64,000 nucleotides of DNA, taken from contig NC_092676.1 in assembly GCF_964355755.1 (NCBI RefSeq), forward strand, positions 13,744,288 through 13,808,287. Reading direction: 5' to 3'. The translations under genes and the position numbers were made by a program. Positions 26,801 to 41,800 of this stretch are shown here, one piece after another. Below the pieces are notes generated by a model that worked only from the letters and a program-made list of their open reading frames with translations, was not told the DNA's origin and ran no database searches. This DNA is from Antedon mediterranea. Lineage: Eukaryota; Echinodermata; Crinoidea; Comatulida; Antedonidae. The first letter of the stretch is position 1; every line of letters starts with the position of its first letter.

Positions 26801-29800
26801 TCCTGACCACCTTGTCTGCATCCGACTCTCACTTCAAAAAAAGATTTCATCCCGTTGATGCATGCTTTTGTTCCATCATACATAGCTTTTAGAAGTGAAA
26901 CGATATGTGTAGCTTTTGTCCTGAGAAGTAGAACTTTAAAGAGTAGGTGTCTTAGTATGTGATCATATGCAGCAGTGAGATCAATATAGGTAGCAATGAT
27001 TTTACCTTGATGTTTCTCGATAACAGCTCTAGATAGCATCAGTAGTTGATCTATTGCTGCGGAATCCAAACTGACTCTTACTTAAATGACTTTCATACGC
27101 CCCTTTCAATCTCCATGTGATAATCTTGGATAGAATTCTGCTGAGATTTGATCCTATAGATATCCCTCTTATTCTTGGCTTCACTGACATTCCCCTTTTT
27201 AAAAATACAAGTGATCTTGCTCATCAGCCAAGAGTTAGGGACCTTCAGTGTTGTCCAGATTACAATTATAAGCATATGAAGGAATGCAAACAGACGTTGA
27301 CTTGTATTGTACTTCAGTACTTCGGACTTGATGTTATCTGTCCCTCCACTTTTACAACTCAACTTTAGTGCACTGGGTTGTTTTTCTTTCGTTATGTTGT
27401 GACATTTGCCTATTCAACATTGTTTTGTCTAGACTAGCAAAGGAAGTAGCCTGTGCCCAGTGCCTACTGGCAGATCACCTCCAGAGCCTAGCTCACATGA
27501 CTATGAGGTATTCAAGACAAAAACTCCTTGATCTTTGCTGGTTAGATTTTAAGCCACCAAAAGATTTTTTTAGTGTGGCTAATAAACTTGGTGTAGCCCA
27601 AACAAAAGCAAAAGGGTGTCACGGTGGCCGTAACAAACTAAGAAAAATTAGAACATTGATAATGATACGTCAATCTACGAAGTCACAGCATACCTTGAAA
27701 TTTCATCGTGTTTGTTATTCTAATCTGATTAAAATATGCACTCGTACTCCATGCCAGCGGCGGGGACCAGACCTAAACATGCATAGCCTTAAAGTTGATT
27801 TTCCAAACATTTTTCTGTGTAATGCAAGGTCTATTGTGTACCGTATTGATGAACTCCAGTCACTGCTTAATGTTAACTCGTCTGATATTGCTGTTCTTAC
27901 TGAAAGCAAATAAGAAACGACTCGATTGCTGTTGAGAATTACCAAATATATACTTACCACCGAGCCCATAAACGTGGAGGAGGTGTTGCGGTATACGTTA
28001 AGGATGCATTTTATTCCATTATTATCGACACATGTTCCAAATACCAATAGCGAATACGAGTGCGTTTAGGTTCACATTCGCCCTAGAAGATTACCCCAAG
28101 ATATATCTAGTATTGTTGTTTGTGGAGTGTATGTTCCACCTGATGGTCCTAAGGATGAGATTATGAACTACCTTACAGAATCTGTCGATAAGTTAAAACA
28201 GAAATACAGTACCCTAATGACTTTAACCGATCTAAAATTAATACCATCTGCAAGACACACGCTCTCAAACAAGTTGTAAATAAACCAACCAGACCCTAAT
28301 GCTGGTTATATTATACTAGGAGACTTTAACCGATCTAAAATTAATACCATCTGCAAGACAAACGCTCTCAAACAAGTTGTAAATAAACCAACCAGGAATG
28401 ATGCCATTTTGGACTTAATATGTAATAACCAACTAAAGTAAATACTATAACCATCCTGTGATACAATAATGTGCCCAACAAGATTATTAAAATGTTTGCA
28501 TGTGAATTGAGTTTCCCATTAACAAACATTGTAAATGCTTCCTTTAGGTAATCTTGTGTACCTCGGCAGTGGAAAGATGCCATAGTGTGTCCTATTCCAA
28601 AAGAGTACCCGATTAAACATAATTATTAAGACCAGTTTCTTTGAATTCACAATTTGCCAAAGTAGGTGAAGGAATTGTATACAACCTCTTGTTAAAAGAT
28701 ATTGGACCGAATATGGACACTAGCCAGTCCTTAATGAGAGATAGACTTTTATGCCCGTTTTAAATGTTTTTATATTTGTATCATGTAATTCAGCCTTTGG
28801 CTGCAATTTTGATATGCAATAAAATGAAAAACATGACATGTATTGTTTTTGATCGCGATCCTACGAGAGGTATTGTTTTGCCACATTGTTAATGTTATCA
28901 ATGAATCAAGGGGAACAACGATTGAAAAATACAGAAGTTATAAAATAGGGGTGGTTGCGGCTCTCAAATTTTAGGTCAAACGTCATTTTCAAGGTTATAA
29001 GGTCAAATATGGTAAAATAGGGTTTTAAGCTGTTTTCAATAACTTATAAGCTATTATTAAAACAAATGTAACCATTATTGGATAATTATTGACATATTGC
29101 GGAAGATGGTCAAGTTCATAAATTGTTTAACTTTAAAGTTTAAAGGTAATTTTCAAGGTCAAATAGAGAACAAACCTGTTAATTATTGGTATTACTATTA
29201 ATAATTGAAATAAATATAATTTTCATGAGGATAGGCTAGGGCTGATGGTTATGGTGTCAAAAAGACCAGAATTATACTGGAAAGATTTTAAACTTGAAAG
29301 TATTTGAATCACTCCTGGAAAGTATTCAGTGTTGGGAAGGATGAGTTCTAGAGTATCAAAATAACCAGAAATGGAGGCCTACTTGAATGTTTTAAATTAC
29401 ATTTAAAAACCGTCACAGGGGGATTGTGGGTTGTCTGTTTTAGACTTATCTGCTAAAGAGTACCATATATTTGGCAATTAAACTTTTCTATGTACTGTAG
29501 GTGCAAATTCTTAATCTTATTCAATTCCATTTATAAGGAGTGGATGCGTTACCAACGATTTCCAGTATGACCCATAACCAGTAAATAATGACATGCTGCA
29601 ACCTGTAAAGGAACAGAAGCTGATTAGATTATTCTCAATAGGTTTTCAGCCACTTTGTTGTTCACTATACCCGACATAGTCTATACTTTAGTATGGTTGC
29701 TATTGGAGTTTAAAAGTGCATATAATTACACACTACTTTCATGTATAAGCGCAAAGCTTCCTTGTGATTGACATAGAAGAATACCATTTCTACTTGTTGG

Positions 29801-32800
29801 CCTTGCATCCTGAAAATCCACCCTCTGTTATCAGCTCATATCATTCTTGTACTGTTCTCTCTCTATTCATTATACTGTAATGTCTGAAAACTTTGCAAGA
29901 TAACTTTTGTTCTCATCACACATGGAAGTACAGATTAGTACATTGGGACTATCCATTTCAATCGTGTCACTGCTTTTATCAACCCCTTTCCAATGTAATG
30001 CTCAAATACAACAACATGACAAAATATCTAGGTAACTTGCATAAATACTTGCATAGTCACCAAATGTTTGACAGCCATGTTTACTGAATCCTTTAACTCA
30101 TGTTTTTAAGTTTTCTTCAGGAACATCTGTGGGTATTTCAACGCCATCCATCAAGATATGTGAAGTCAGATTTGGCTAAGATAATACAATTGGGCTATGA
30201 TCATACTCTATAACATTCAACTCCAATGGTTGGTCAGCAGATTTTTGTCAGCTGTTTTTTGTAAATTTTGTTTTGATATACAGTTGCCTTATAGAAATCC
30301 GCAAAGGTTTAGAGCGAAGCTTTCTCAGTGGCTCATGAAGTTCTACTGTTGTTTTCTTTCAATAAGCTCTTCCTCATCATCTTTCAGTTCGAAACGATAT
30401 TGTGTATTCTGTGTGATTCGTGATCAGTCAGATCATGTCATGCAGAACCTATCACTTAATTACAGTAATCGTTTCTTGTTATACCAATGATTAGGTGATC
30501 ATTTAGAATAAAATGATCACCTATTGTTATTGTATAAAATCTTTATTATTGTTATTAGGTGATCATTTAGAATAAAATGATCAACTATTGTTATTGTATA
30601 AAATCTTTATTATTGTTATTCTTAATTAGGTGATCATTTAGAATAAAATGATCACCTATTGTTATTGTATGAAATCTTTATTCTTATTACCTGTAGGTGA
30701 TCATTTAGAATAAAATGATCACCTATTGTTATTGTACAAAATCTTTATTAGGTGATCATTTAGAATAAAATGATCACCTATTGTTATTGTATGAAATCTT
30801 TATTCTTCTTCTTATTCTTATTAGGTGATCATTTAGAATAAAATGATCACCTTGTTATTGTATGAAATCTTTGTTATTTGGTTATCCGCAACGAAGTTGC
30901 AGGATAACCTCTTGTGATTGTACGAAATCATCATCATCAACATCATCTTTTTATTTTTCTTCTTTCTTTCTGTATGATTTTTGTGTAACGCTTTTCTCTA
31001 AAACTTGCAAACATAACATTTTGTTAACTATGTTAACATTTTGACATTTATGTAACGTCGTCAAGCGAAGCTTTTCATGATGTTCACAATTGCGCAACGT
31101 GACGTACGCGCGATTTAACGATTTTCTCGTATTTAACATATGTCGACAACCAAATAACATTTCAACTTGAAACTTTGCAAAAGTTTAATTTATATCATGC
31201 GCTAACTTTCTGTTGAAAAAAAATTGCGTGTTTTACATAAAGTTACGCGCGCACGCGCATTTAAAATTTCAAAATGCGCAAAATTAATTTATAATCAACT
31301 TTCTACGCGTTTCATGTCGTTTTAAGCATGTCAAAAATTCCCACGCGTGCGCACATTTTTACGTGTGCGGTGCGCACGTAGCATTGAAAACGTATTTTTT
31401 TCGCGTGATTTATGTTTTTCCAGCCTTTTCTAGTAATTTTACCAAATTTTAAACAATTTCGACTTAAAGATACGTCATACGAGCACGTCGAATTGGACAA
31501 TTTGCGCGCGTTTTTTATGAAAAGGTTAAAAAATTCGTTTAAAATATGACTTTTTTTAAACAGTCGTAATTTCTAAACTAGACGGTCAAATTTTTGTGGA
31601 TGACATATTCTAGAAGTAGATGAGTTGTAGATATCGGATCAGGTATTAATATGGCTAACCGGACATTGTGACGTCGTCGTATGGCCACGCGAATATAAAA
31701 TTTAGGATTTTTGTATCTTTCGTCATAGCTCATCACATTGAATAGAGCGCATCTCCACTTATCCGTTTTCCATTTTCTCCCCAATTTTGATATTGTCTAG
31801 GTCAATCAACTATCTTTCGCATGAGTTAAAAATATTTTAATTTTTTTGACGTCATCATGCCTAAAAATTTAAATCACGTGTGGCATCAATTTCATCTTTA
31901 CAGTAAATTTTAATCTGTTATAGCTCGTAAGAATAAAATGTGATAATCACGATTAAAACTTTTTCTGGAAGCTATTGGATTGTAGATACGAAATTATGTA
32001 AAAATGTTGCCAATTGGATGTTGTGACGTCATCATATGGCCAGTTAAATAAAAAAGGTCGTATTTTCATCTTTTGCGTCATAATTCATTACATTTAAAAG
32101 AGCGCGCATCAATATTTCACGTATTCAAATTTCTTCTACACGCTAATACGTTGTTGCTGAGATAATTTCCTTTCGGAATTGCTACCTTTCCGTTTCATTT
32201 TAAAACCGTCAACATGTTAAAAATTGCAATAAATAGCGGGTCCCGTAATTTCACCTATTCTACACTGTATGTGATATGGATACAGATTATACTGTGTATA
32301 CTATATATGAATTTATATATAGATAAAATTCAGCAATAACAACATATCATATTCTTCAGTTCAGGTCATAATGCCAACGTGAACACTTCCTTTTGTCCTC
32401 AACCTATCCCCTTAATGTTAATGTTGCACCACTTGCGCGGCGGATAACCAAACTCGTCAAAGTGACGAGTTACATGTCTAGTATTTATTACTTTCTGTAC
32501 AGATTTTGTGTAACAGATATCTCAACAAGTTTAATGTCAATGATTACCAAAATTTCACAATGTCTTTCAAATACTTTAACTTAGTTCTAATAAGCTTTTC
32601 AGCGTGATCACTCAACCGTGACGTAATTTATACGCCATTTTGTGAAATCACATTATAGATCATATCTCCATAATTAATTATCACATATTAACGTAATTCA
32701 CTAAACGTAAACTTCAGGTCAAGTGTAAAAATATTAGCAAATAAAAACGCACGCACACGTAGGGTCATGCGCGTGAAATCGCGCTTTAAAAATTTAAAAA

Positions 32801-35800
32801 CCTCAAAATTAAGTTTTGATCAATTTAGAGCATGAATTAGGCCATTTGCGTGTTTCAAAAATTTTTTTGCGCGCGCGATACTTAAAAAGCGTAAAAAATA
32901 CGATTTTTTTTAACAAATCGCATTCTACTCACCATCTTTAGTACATTCAACAAATTTGAGTCAGTTCCGATATAAAATAACGCTATACGAGCAGGTTCAA
33001 AATGACAAAATGCGCAAATTAATTGCATCAAAGTGTTGAAAATGGTGAAAAATAAGGCATTTTAAAAATGAAAATAATTCTTCAGAATGCACGATGACTC
33101 CCAATTTTTTTAACTTTTTCTGGAAGCCGTTGAGTTGTAGATATGAATTCATGTACACATTTTACGTACAAAATGTTTTTACGTCATCAAATGGCCACTT
33201 GAATTTAAAATTAGGTTATTTTTCTCTTTTGTCATTCTTTTTCACATTGAATAGAACGCATCTGTTATTTTGTGCCCGGTTTTCGCTCAATTTTCAGTAT
33301 GTGATTGCTCAATTAATTGACTTTCTTATGACTTGCCACTACTTTTATTTTGATGACGTCATCACGCGTAAAAACTTGATTAATATAGGTCGTGTAATTT
33401 CACCTTCACCGTAAATTTGAATATCTTACAGCTCTTCAGAATTAAAGGTTACCTTGATGATTATAATTTATTATGAAAGCTGATGAAATTTAGATATGAA
33501 TTCATACAAAAAAAAAGCCTATTGGATGTTGTGACGTTAACATATGGCCAGTTGAAGTTAAAAAGTAGTATTTTCATCTTTTTCGTAAAAGTTATACAAA
33601 TTTCAAAGAGCGCGTACAGCGCTTCTACGTGCCAAATTTTCTTCCAATTCTTATATTTATTTGCTCAATTCATTATCTTTCGAAATTGTCATCTTTGAGT
33701 TTATTTTGATAATTCCATCATACCAAAAAATTGGAACATGATGTGTGTCCCGTAATTTCACCTATGCTACACTGTATATAGATATACAGTATATACTGTA
33801 CATAATGTATATGGCATATAATAGGCACAACACAGCACTATAAGCGTATAATAGGATGGCATACATCAACATTTTTCGATTGTATGTTAACGTACGTGCA
33901 TGTTTAAAAAAATATTAATGTCAATAAAATTATAAAAACGATCACCTATAATTCGTCAAAATGACGAATTAAATTCTAGTTATTTATTTCTCTCTGTACA
34001 AATTTGTGTAACAAATATCTCAAAAAGTTTAATGTCAATGATTACCAAAATTTCACATTGTCTTTCAAGTACTTTAACTTAGCCATAATAAGCTTTTCAG
34101 CGTGATCACTCATTCGTGACGTCACGTATACGCCATTTTGTGAAATCACATTATCAATCATATCTCCATAATTCATTATCACATATTAATGAAAATCACT
34201 ACACGTAAACTTGAGGTCAAGGTAAAAAATATTAGCAAATAAAAACTTGGGCGTTTCAAGGTCATGCGCGTGAAATCGCGCGTTGAAATTTTTAAAAGCT
34301 CAAAATTTAGTTTTTATCAATTTAGAGCATGAAATAGGCCATTTGCGTGTTTAAAAAAATTACTGCGTAAAAACACATTTTTGCGCACGCGATTTTTAAA
34401 AAGGGTAAAAAATAAAATTTGATGTATACATCATATTCTACTCACAATCCTTAGTACATTCTCCGACTTTGAGTCCATTCCGACTTAAAATAACGCTATA
34501 CGAGCACGTTAAAAATGACAAAATGCGCACATTAATTGTACAAAAGTGCTAAAAATGGTAAAAAATAAGGCCTTTTTAAAATGAATAGAACTCTTCAGAA
34601 TGGCAGGTGACCCCCAATTTTTTTAACTTATTATGGAAGCCAATAAGTTGTAGATATAAATATATATACATATTAGACGTACAAAATGGTATGACGTCAT
34701 CAAATGGCCACTTGAATTTAAAAATTAGTAATTTTTATCTTTTTGTGTGGGTTATCACATTCAATAGAGCGCATCTCCGTTATTTGAGCCCGATTTTCGC
34801 ACACATTTTAGTATGTGCTTGCTCAATTAATTATCTTTCTCGTGAGTTGTCAACATTTTTATTTTTTTTATTTTTTTTTTTTAAATTTATTTATTCTGGT
34901 TTATTAAAAACAAAGACATGGCAGTACAAAACTGAATTGCGTCCAGTAACATAAACATAAAAAGTATATCAAAAACGAGCAAGATTTACACAAACATCCA
35001 ATATAAAAATATATATATATATATACAAAATGCATTAAAAAAAAATTAAGAATATACAATTACAAATTTACAAAGATATATATCAAAAACGAGCAAAATT
35101 ACACAACCATCTAATATAAAAATATATATATACACATAAATTCATAAAAAAAAAAAATAAAGAATATACAATTACAAATTTAAAAACTGCGAGTAAAATT
35201 ATTAATTATCCGTAGGCCTATCAAAATTAAGAATTTCATATATATATATTATTGCACTATAAGGTCATTGTTAATCAGGAATGGGAGTGTGGATTTCTTA
35301 AATCTTTCTGTTCTACATTTAATTTGGGATATTTTGTTTGCGTTTCTGAGAGATCTACCTGTCGCTTCAGCACGGGTATTGGGGATAATATTACTAAATT
35401 TTTCATGGACACTCCTCCCAAACTTCAGAACAAGCTGGAGACGACGGTCACAGAGCCTATCAAGAGAAAATTTCTTTAGGGCTGCAGTGTACGAATAGTA
35501 CCTCCTCCCTAGTAAAATTCTTAAAAACCTCTTCTGGACCGATTCCAGGTCAAAGCTTAATTCGGAAGTCAGGGAGGAGTGCCAGGTTGGACAAGCATAT
35601 TCAATTATGGGGCGTATGAAAGATTTATAAATCTTAATTAACTGATTTTCTGGTGCACCAAACCTTTTAAGTACCGACACAATATGCATGGCTTTATTGG
35701 CCTTGCTAACGATCTCACCAATGTTTGTATCCCACTTAAGGTTATCTTGGATAGTTACACCTAAAAGCTTCAATTGTTTAACAGTCTCAACTTGGACTCC

Positions 35801-38800
35801 ATTATTAGTCAGTAAATCATAGTAACCAGGAGTTTTGCAAAAGTTAATCTCCACTGATTTACACTTATTAGGGTTAAGGGACATGTTATTTATTTTACAC
35901 CATTCCTCTAAATTACTAAAGTACGATTGAATAGAGTCCTGACAGTTATTTTTTGAGATATCAGCGAAGGTTAGATCGTCGACAAATTTCCACCTTGTAA
36001 TGCAATCTGATGCCGAGTCATTGACCATTACTTGAAAAAGGCTTGGGCCAGATTTCGTTCCTTGTGGAACACCGCAAAATATAGATGTCCAACTGGAAAT
36101 AGCGCTACCATAGAGCACTCTTTGTTCTCTACAAGTTAGGAAGCTACAGAACCACGGGATGATAGATTTCCTGACACCAATTGATATCATCTTACTGATT
36201 AGTACCTGGTGACTAATACGGTCGAAAGCTTTGCTGAAATCTACAGCAAGAATTCGTGCTTTGTGACCAGGTTTTTCCAGAAAGAAGGTAGTGTAAGAGT
36301 CCAATAAGGTAATGACTCGTGCTGATACCTTTGACATTACCAAACTGCTGTTTATCTATAATGGTAGATAGGTCTTCATTTAACCATTTAGTTAGAAAAT
36401 GTTCAAAGATTCGGATAAACAGTGGCGTAAGCGAGATCGGTCTAATCTGTTCTATACTGACTGTACCTTTTTTCTTTGGTATCGGTATAACGGTAGCTTG
36501 TTTCCAAGCTTTGGGTACAATACCTTCTTTCAAAGAAGAATTAAATATATGCGTTCTGCTATTTCGGGTGAAAATTCTTTGATGATAACTGGTGGAATTT
36601 CTCCAGGTGGAACTGATTTATTAATCTGCACTTTTAATAGTTGTTGTTTAACTTCAAAGCATAAAATTTGTGGCGGTGGACTCTCAGCTGGGAGGTATGT
36701 AGGTAATTCGTCAAGTTTGAGAGGATCCAGTTCACGACAAATTTTTGCGAGGTGTTCATTAATTTGTTTAGAGGCAACGGAATCTGGGATCGGTATTGGG
36801 ATTATCAAATGTAATTCTTGGTTTGTCTTTACGTTTACCACAAATCTGCTTCACTTTGTCGTACCATTTTCGGGGATTGCTCACCTCAAGCATTTTTACT
36901 TTATAACGATAGTACTTCTCCTTAGCTTTCTTTATTTCCCATATTACCTTATTTCTAAGTGTTTTGTAACGTTCATGTTTTTTCTTCCTGATGACGTCAT
37001 CACGCGTAAAAACTTGAATAACCTAGGTCGTGTAATTTCAGCTACACCATACATTTGAATATCTTAAAAATGACATGTTTCACAAGAAGTTACGCGCGCA
37101 CGTGCATTTAAAATTAAGAAATGCACAAAATTAATTTCTAATCAACTTTCTACGCTGATCATGACATTTTGAGCATGTCAAAAATTCCCACGCGCGCAAA
37201 AAAAATTACGCGTGAAGTGCGCACGGAGCATGAAAATCATGTGTTTTTCTCTTAAATTATGATTTTACAGCCTTTCCAAGTCATTTTAAAAAACATTGAC
37301 ATCATTTCAAATTAAAATGACGTCATACGAACACGTTGATTTAGACCATCTGCGTGCGTTTTAGATGCGAAAGTTACAAAATATTGTCAAAATTATGCCT
37401 ATTTTTAATCTATTATAGCTCCTCAGGATCATCCACGACCCCCAATTTTTTTAATTTAATATGTAAGCAGATATGTTGTAGATATGAATTCATGCAGAAT
37501 CTTTACCACTCGGATGTTATGACGTCATCGTATGGCCACACGAATGTAAAATATAGGATTTTTGTCTCTTTCGTTATTGCCCATCACATTCAACAGAGCG
37601 CATCTCACTTTTACGTCCCCAAAATTCTTCAAATTTGTTTTAATGTAATTATTTAGATAATTATCTTCTAAAATTGTTATCTTTATATATCCATTTGATG
37701 ATGTCATCGTGTTAATAATTGGATTTAAAAGATGGGTCTCGTAATTTTGTCTATGCTACACTGTAAACATATACAGTTTATTCTGTAAAATACTGTAATA
37801 TGGTGTATGCTACATAATAGGTACAATTCAGCACTATAAACATATTTATTTCATTTCATAGGATGGCATAATAATTGTCGAGGTCCATATAGTTAAGTAT
37901 GTGCATGGATGCGTTTGCGCGGATAACCCGAACTCGTCAAAGTGACGAGTTCAAATCTAGTTTTTTAGTTATCCGCTTAGTAGCGGATAACTCCTTGTAA
38001 TCGTCCTGTTTCATCATATTTTTTTTTTTTTTCTTTTCTGTATTATGCTTCTTTCCTTCTGTCATTTTTGTGCGTCGCGTTTCTCTAAAACGTGTAAACA
38101 GAACATATCGTAACTTTGTCAACATATCGACATTTACGTGAACTTGTGCACCTCCTATTTTTGAATGACGTCAGATTGGCGCAACGTGACTTACGCGCGA
38201 TTTTATGAATTTCAATGATTGTATCATAGACTAAAAACCAAACATAATTTTGTTTTGACACTTTGTGAAAATTTAAGTCATATCAAGCGCAAACTTTCTA
38301 TGGATTAAAAATAGCATGTTTCACAAAAAGTTACGCGCGTTAATTTTAGAAAGCGAAAAATCAACTTCTAATCAACTTTCTATGCGTTTCATGTCATTTT
38401 GAGCATGTCAAAAATTCCCACGCGCGCGAAAATTTTTACGCACACGGTGCACACGTAGCGTTAAAAACATATTTTTTTCGCGTGATTTATGTTTTTTTAG
38501 CCTTTTCTAGTAATGTTACCAAATTTTAAACAATTTCGACTTAAAATTACGTCATACGAACACGTCGAATTAGATAATTTGCACGCGTTTTTGGTGAAAA
38601 AGTTCAAAAATTCGTCAAAATTATGCCTATTTTTAAACATTCATAGATTCTAAACTACATGGAGAACTTTTTTTTAATTAGATATTCTGGAAGTTGATGA
38701 GTTGTAGATATCGTATCATACATTAATATGGCTAACCGGACATTGTGACGTCATCGTATGGCCACGCGAATATAAAATATAGGATTTTTGTCTCTTTCGT

Positions 38801-41800
38801 CATAGCTCATCACATTTAATAGAGCGCATCTCCACTTATTCGTTGTCCATTTTCACCCCGATTTTAATATATTCTAGGTCAATCAACTATCTTTTGCATG
38901 AATTAAAATTTTTTTAATTTTTTTAACGTCATCATGCCTAAAAATTTAAATTACGTTGGTCATTAATTTCATCTTTACAGTAAATTTTAATCTGTTATAC
39001 CTCGTAAGAATAAAATGTGATAATCACGATTAAAACGTTTTCAGGAAGCTATTGCATTGTAGATACAAAATCATGTGTAAATTGTGCCAATCGAATGTTG
39101 TGACGTCATCATATGGCCAGTTAAATAAAAAAGTCGTATTTTCATCTTTTGCATTATATTTCATTACATTTAAAAGAGCGCGCATCAATATTTCACGTAT
39201 TCAAATTTCTTCTACACGTTAATATGTTGTTGCTGAGATAATTTCATTCAGAAATTTCTACTTTTGCATTTTATTTTGAAACCGTCAAGATGTTAAAAAT
39301 TACAATAAAATACGGGTCCCGTAATTTCACCTATTTTACACTGTTTGTGATATGTATACAGATTGTACTGTGTATACTATATGACACAAAATAACAGAAT
39401 TCAGAAATAACAACATATCATATTCTTCAGTTCAGGTCATAATGCCTTAATATTTTTTTGTGTGCAATATTCTAACGTATGACGTGCACGTGGCGTTTGT
39501 CGAGCGGATAACTAACTCGTCAAAGTGACGAGTTTCATGTCTAGTCTTTTTAGTCGCGTGGAAGCGACTCTATAGTTCACTATGTCGGTCGGTCGGTCTG
39601 TCTGTCTGTCTGTCTGTCTGTCGGTCCGGTATCACTATGCGTTTTATCGCTTTAAGACATTATCTTGATATCAGTTTAATCTAGCTAGGTCAATTTTTCA
39701 CAGTATATTCCTTATGGCCAGGAATCAATGTGGTTATGTATTCACGGTGCGCAATAAAAAATTACGCGGTCTACGCACGATTTAACGAAATCACGTTTGT
39801 AATCATATCTTCACAACCATGAATCACAATTAAATAAAATGTGGTACTCATAAATTTCAGGGCATAAATCATCATATGGCAATACAATTACGTGCGTAGC
39901 GCATGTAACGCATGCGTACGCGCGCTTAACATTTTCAAAATTTATTTTCGAAGAAATAAGAGTACATTTCAGGCAATTTTAAGCGTTTACAAAATTGCCA
40001 TGAGTGCGCATATTTTTGCGCGCGCACTGCGCGTTAAATGTTATTGCGCACTCTTTTTGCCCGATTTCTGTTTTCTTGACTTACTTTTCAACTCGAAATT
40101 ACGTTATACGAGCACGTCGAAAGTGACAGGCTACGCACGTGTAAATTTAAAAAAAATAAATGTTTTTAAACATTTCAACATTTTTAAACATGTTCAGTAA
40201 TTTCGGTCAGTATAGTTCACTATGTCGGTCGGTCGGTCTCTCTGTCTGTCTGTCTGTCGGTCTGTCTGTCGGTCCGGTATCACTATGCATTGTAGCACGC
40301 GACTTAATGGCTGTTGGCCTTGTTATTGTTTCTGTACACTATTTTGTGTAACAATTATCTCAAAAAGTTTAATGTCAATGATCACCAAAATTTCAGAATA
40401 TCTTTCAAATAATATAACTTAATTCTAATAAGCTTTCCAGCGTGATCACTCATCCGTGACGTCATTTATACGCCATTTTGCAAAATCACATTATCATTAT
40501 ATTAATATCTCCATAATTCATTATCACATATTAATGAAATTCACTACACGTAAACTTCAGGTCAAGGGTAAAAATATTAGCAAATAAAAACGCACGCGCA
40601 CGTAGGGTCATTCGCGTGAAATCGCGCGTTAAAAATTTAAAACGCTCAAAATTAAGTTTTGATCAATTTAGAGCATGAATTAGGCCATTTGCGTGTTTCG
40701 AAAAATTACTGCGCAAAAAAAAAATTTGCGCGCGCGATACTTAAAAAGCGTAAAAAATATGAATTTTTTTTACAAATCTCATTCTACTCACCATCCTTAG
40801 TACATTCACCAAATTTGAGTCAGTTCCGACTTAAAATAACGCTATACGAGCAGGTTAAAAATGACAAAATGCGCAAATTAATTGCATCAAAGTGATGAAA
40901 ATGGTGAAAAATAAGGCCTTTTTAAAATGAATATAACTCTTCAGAATGGCAGGTGACCCCCAATTTTTTTAACTTATTCGGGAAGCCATTGGGTTGTAGA
41001 TACATATTCATGTACACATTAGACGTACAAAATGGTATGACGTCATCAAATGGCCACTTCAATTTAAAAATTAGTAATTTTTATCTTTTTGTGGGGGTTT
41101 TCACATTCAATAGAGCGCATCTCCGTTATTTGAGCCCAATTTTCGCAGAAATTTTAGTATGTGCTTGGCTCAAATAATTATCTTTCTCATGAGTTGTCAA
41201 CATTTTTATTTTGATGACGTCATCACGCGGAAAGACTTGAATAACCTAGGTCGTGTAATTTCAGCTACACCATACATTTGAATATCTTATAGCTCTTCAG
41301 AATTAAAGGTGACCTTGAAGATTATAACTTATTATGAAAGCTGATGAAATGTAGATTTGAATTCATATAAAAATTAAGCCTATCGGATGTTGTGATGTTA
41401 TCATATGGCCAGTTGAAGTTAAAACGTTGTTTTTAAATTTCTTTAGTCGAAGTTATACAAATTTCAAAGAGCGCGCATTGCGCTTCTACGTGTCAAATTC
41501 TCTTCCAATCCTTTTATTTATTTGCTCAATTCATTATCTTTCGAAATTGTCATCTTCGAGTTTATTTTGATAATTCAATCATACCAAAAAATTTGATCAT
41601 GATGTGGGTCCGTAATTTCACCTATGCTACACTGTATATAGATATACAGTATATACTGTACATATTGTATATGACACATAATAGGTACAACTCAGCACTA
41701 TAAGTGTATATGCATCATGTCATAGGATGGCGTACATCAGCTTTTTACGATCGTATGTTAACGTACGTGCATGTTTAAAAACACCTTGGTTAACCTTTGA

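Larger units (their letters stand above)
33980..37960 (+). mobile_element. Chimeric Helitron-like unit (type A to type B) with nested LINE
   Basis: Starts as type A (TTATTTATTTCTCTCTGTAC), continues across the nested LINE, then near 37065 switches into the other family (ACATGTTTCACAAGAAGTTA and TACGCGCGCACG) and ends with the type B hairpin 37931-37951 and CTAG 37957-37960. Net length without the LINE is about 1.86 kb. Confidence 0.75.

Noticed and set aside
30487-30910. CRISPR-like array of regularly spaced repeats
   Set aside because: The repeats are perfect hairpins with near-identical spacers, in a eukaryotic intron; they belong to Helitron ends.
35252-36582. Plus-strand open frames over the nested LINE
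   Set aside because: They are antisense shadows of the minus-strand reverse transcriptase.
40160-40422. Open frames with [17 protein letters not shown]
   Set aside because: Translation of a GTCG/GTCT microsatellite.
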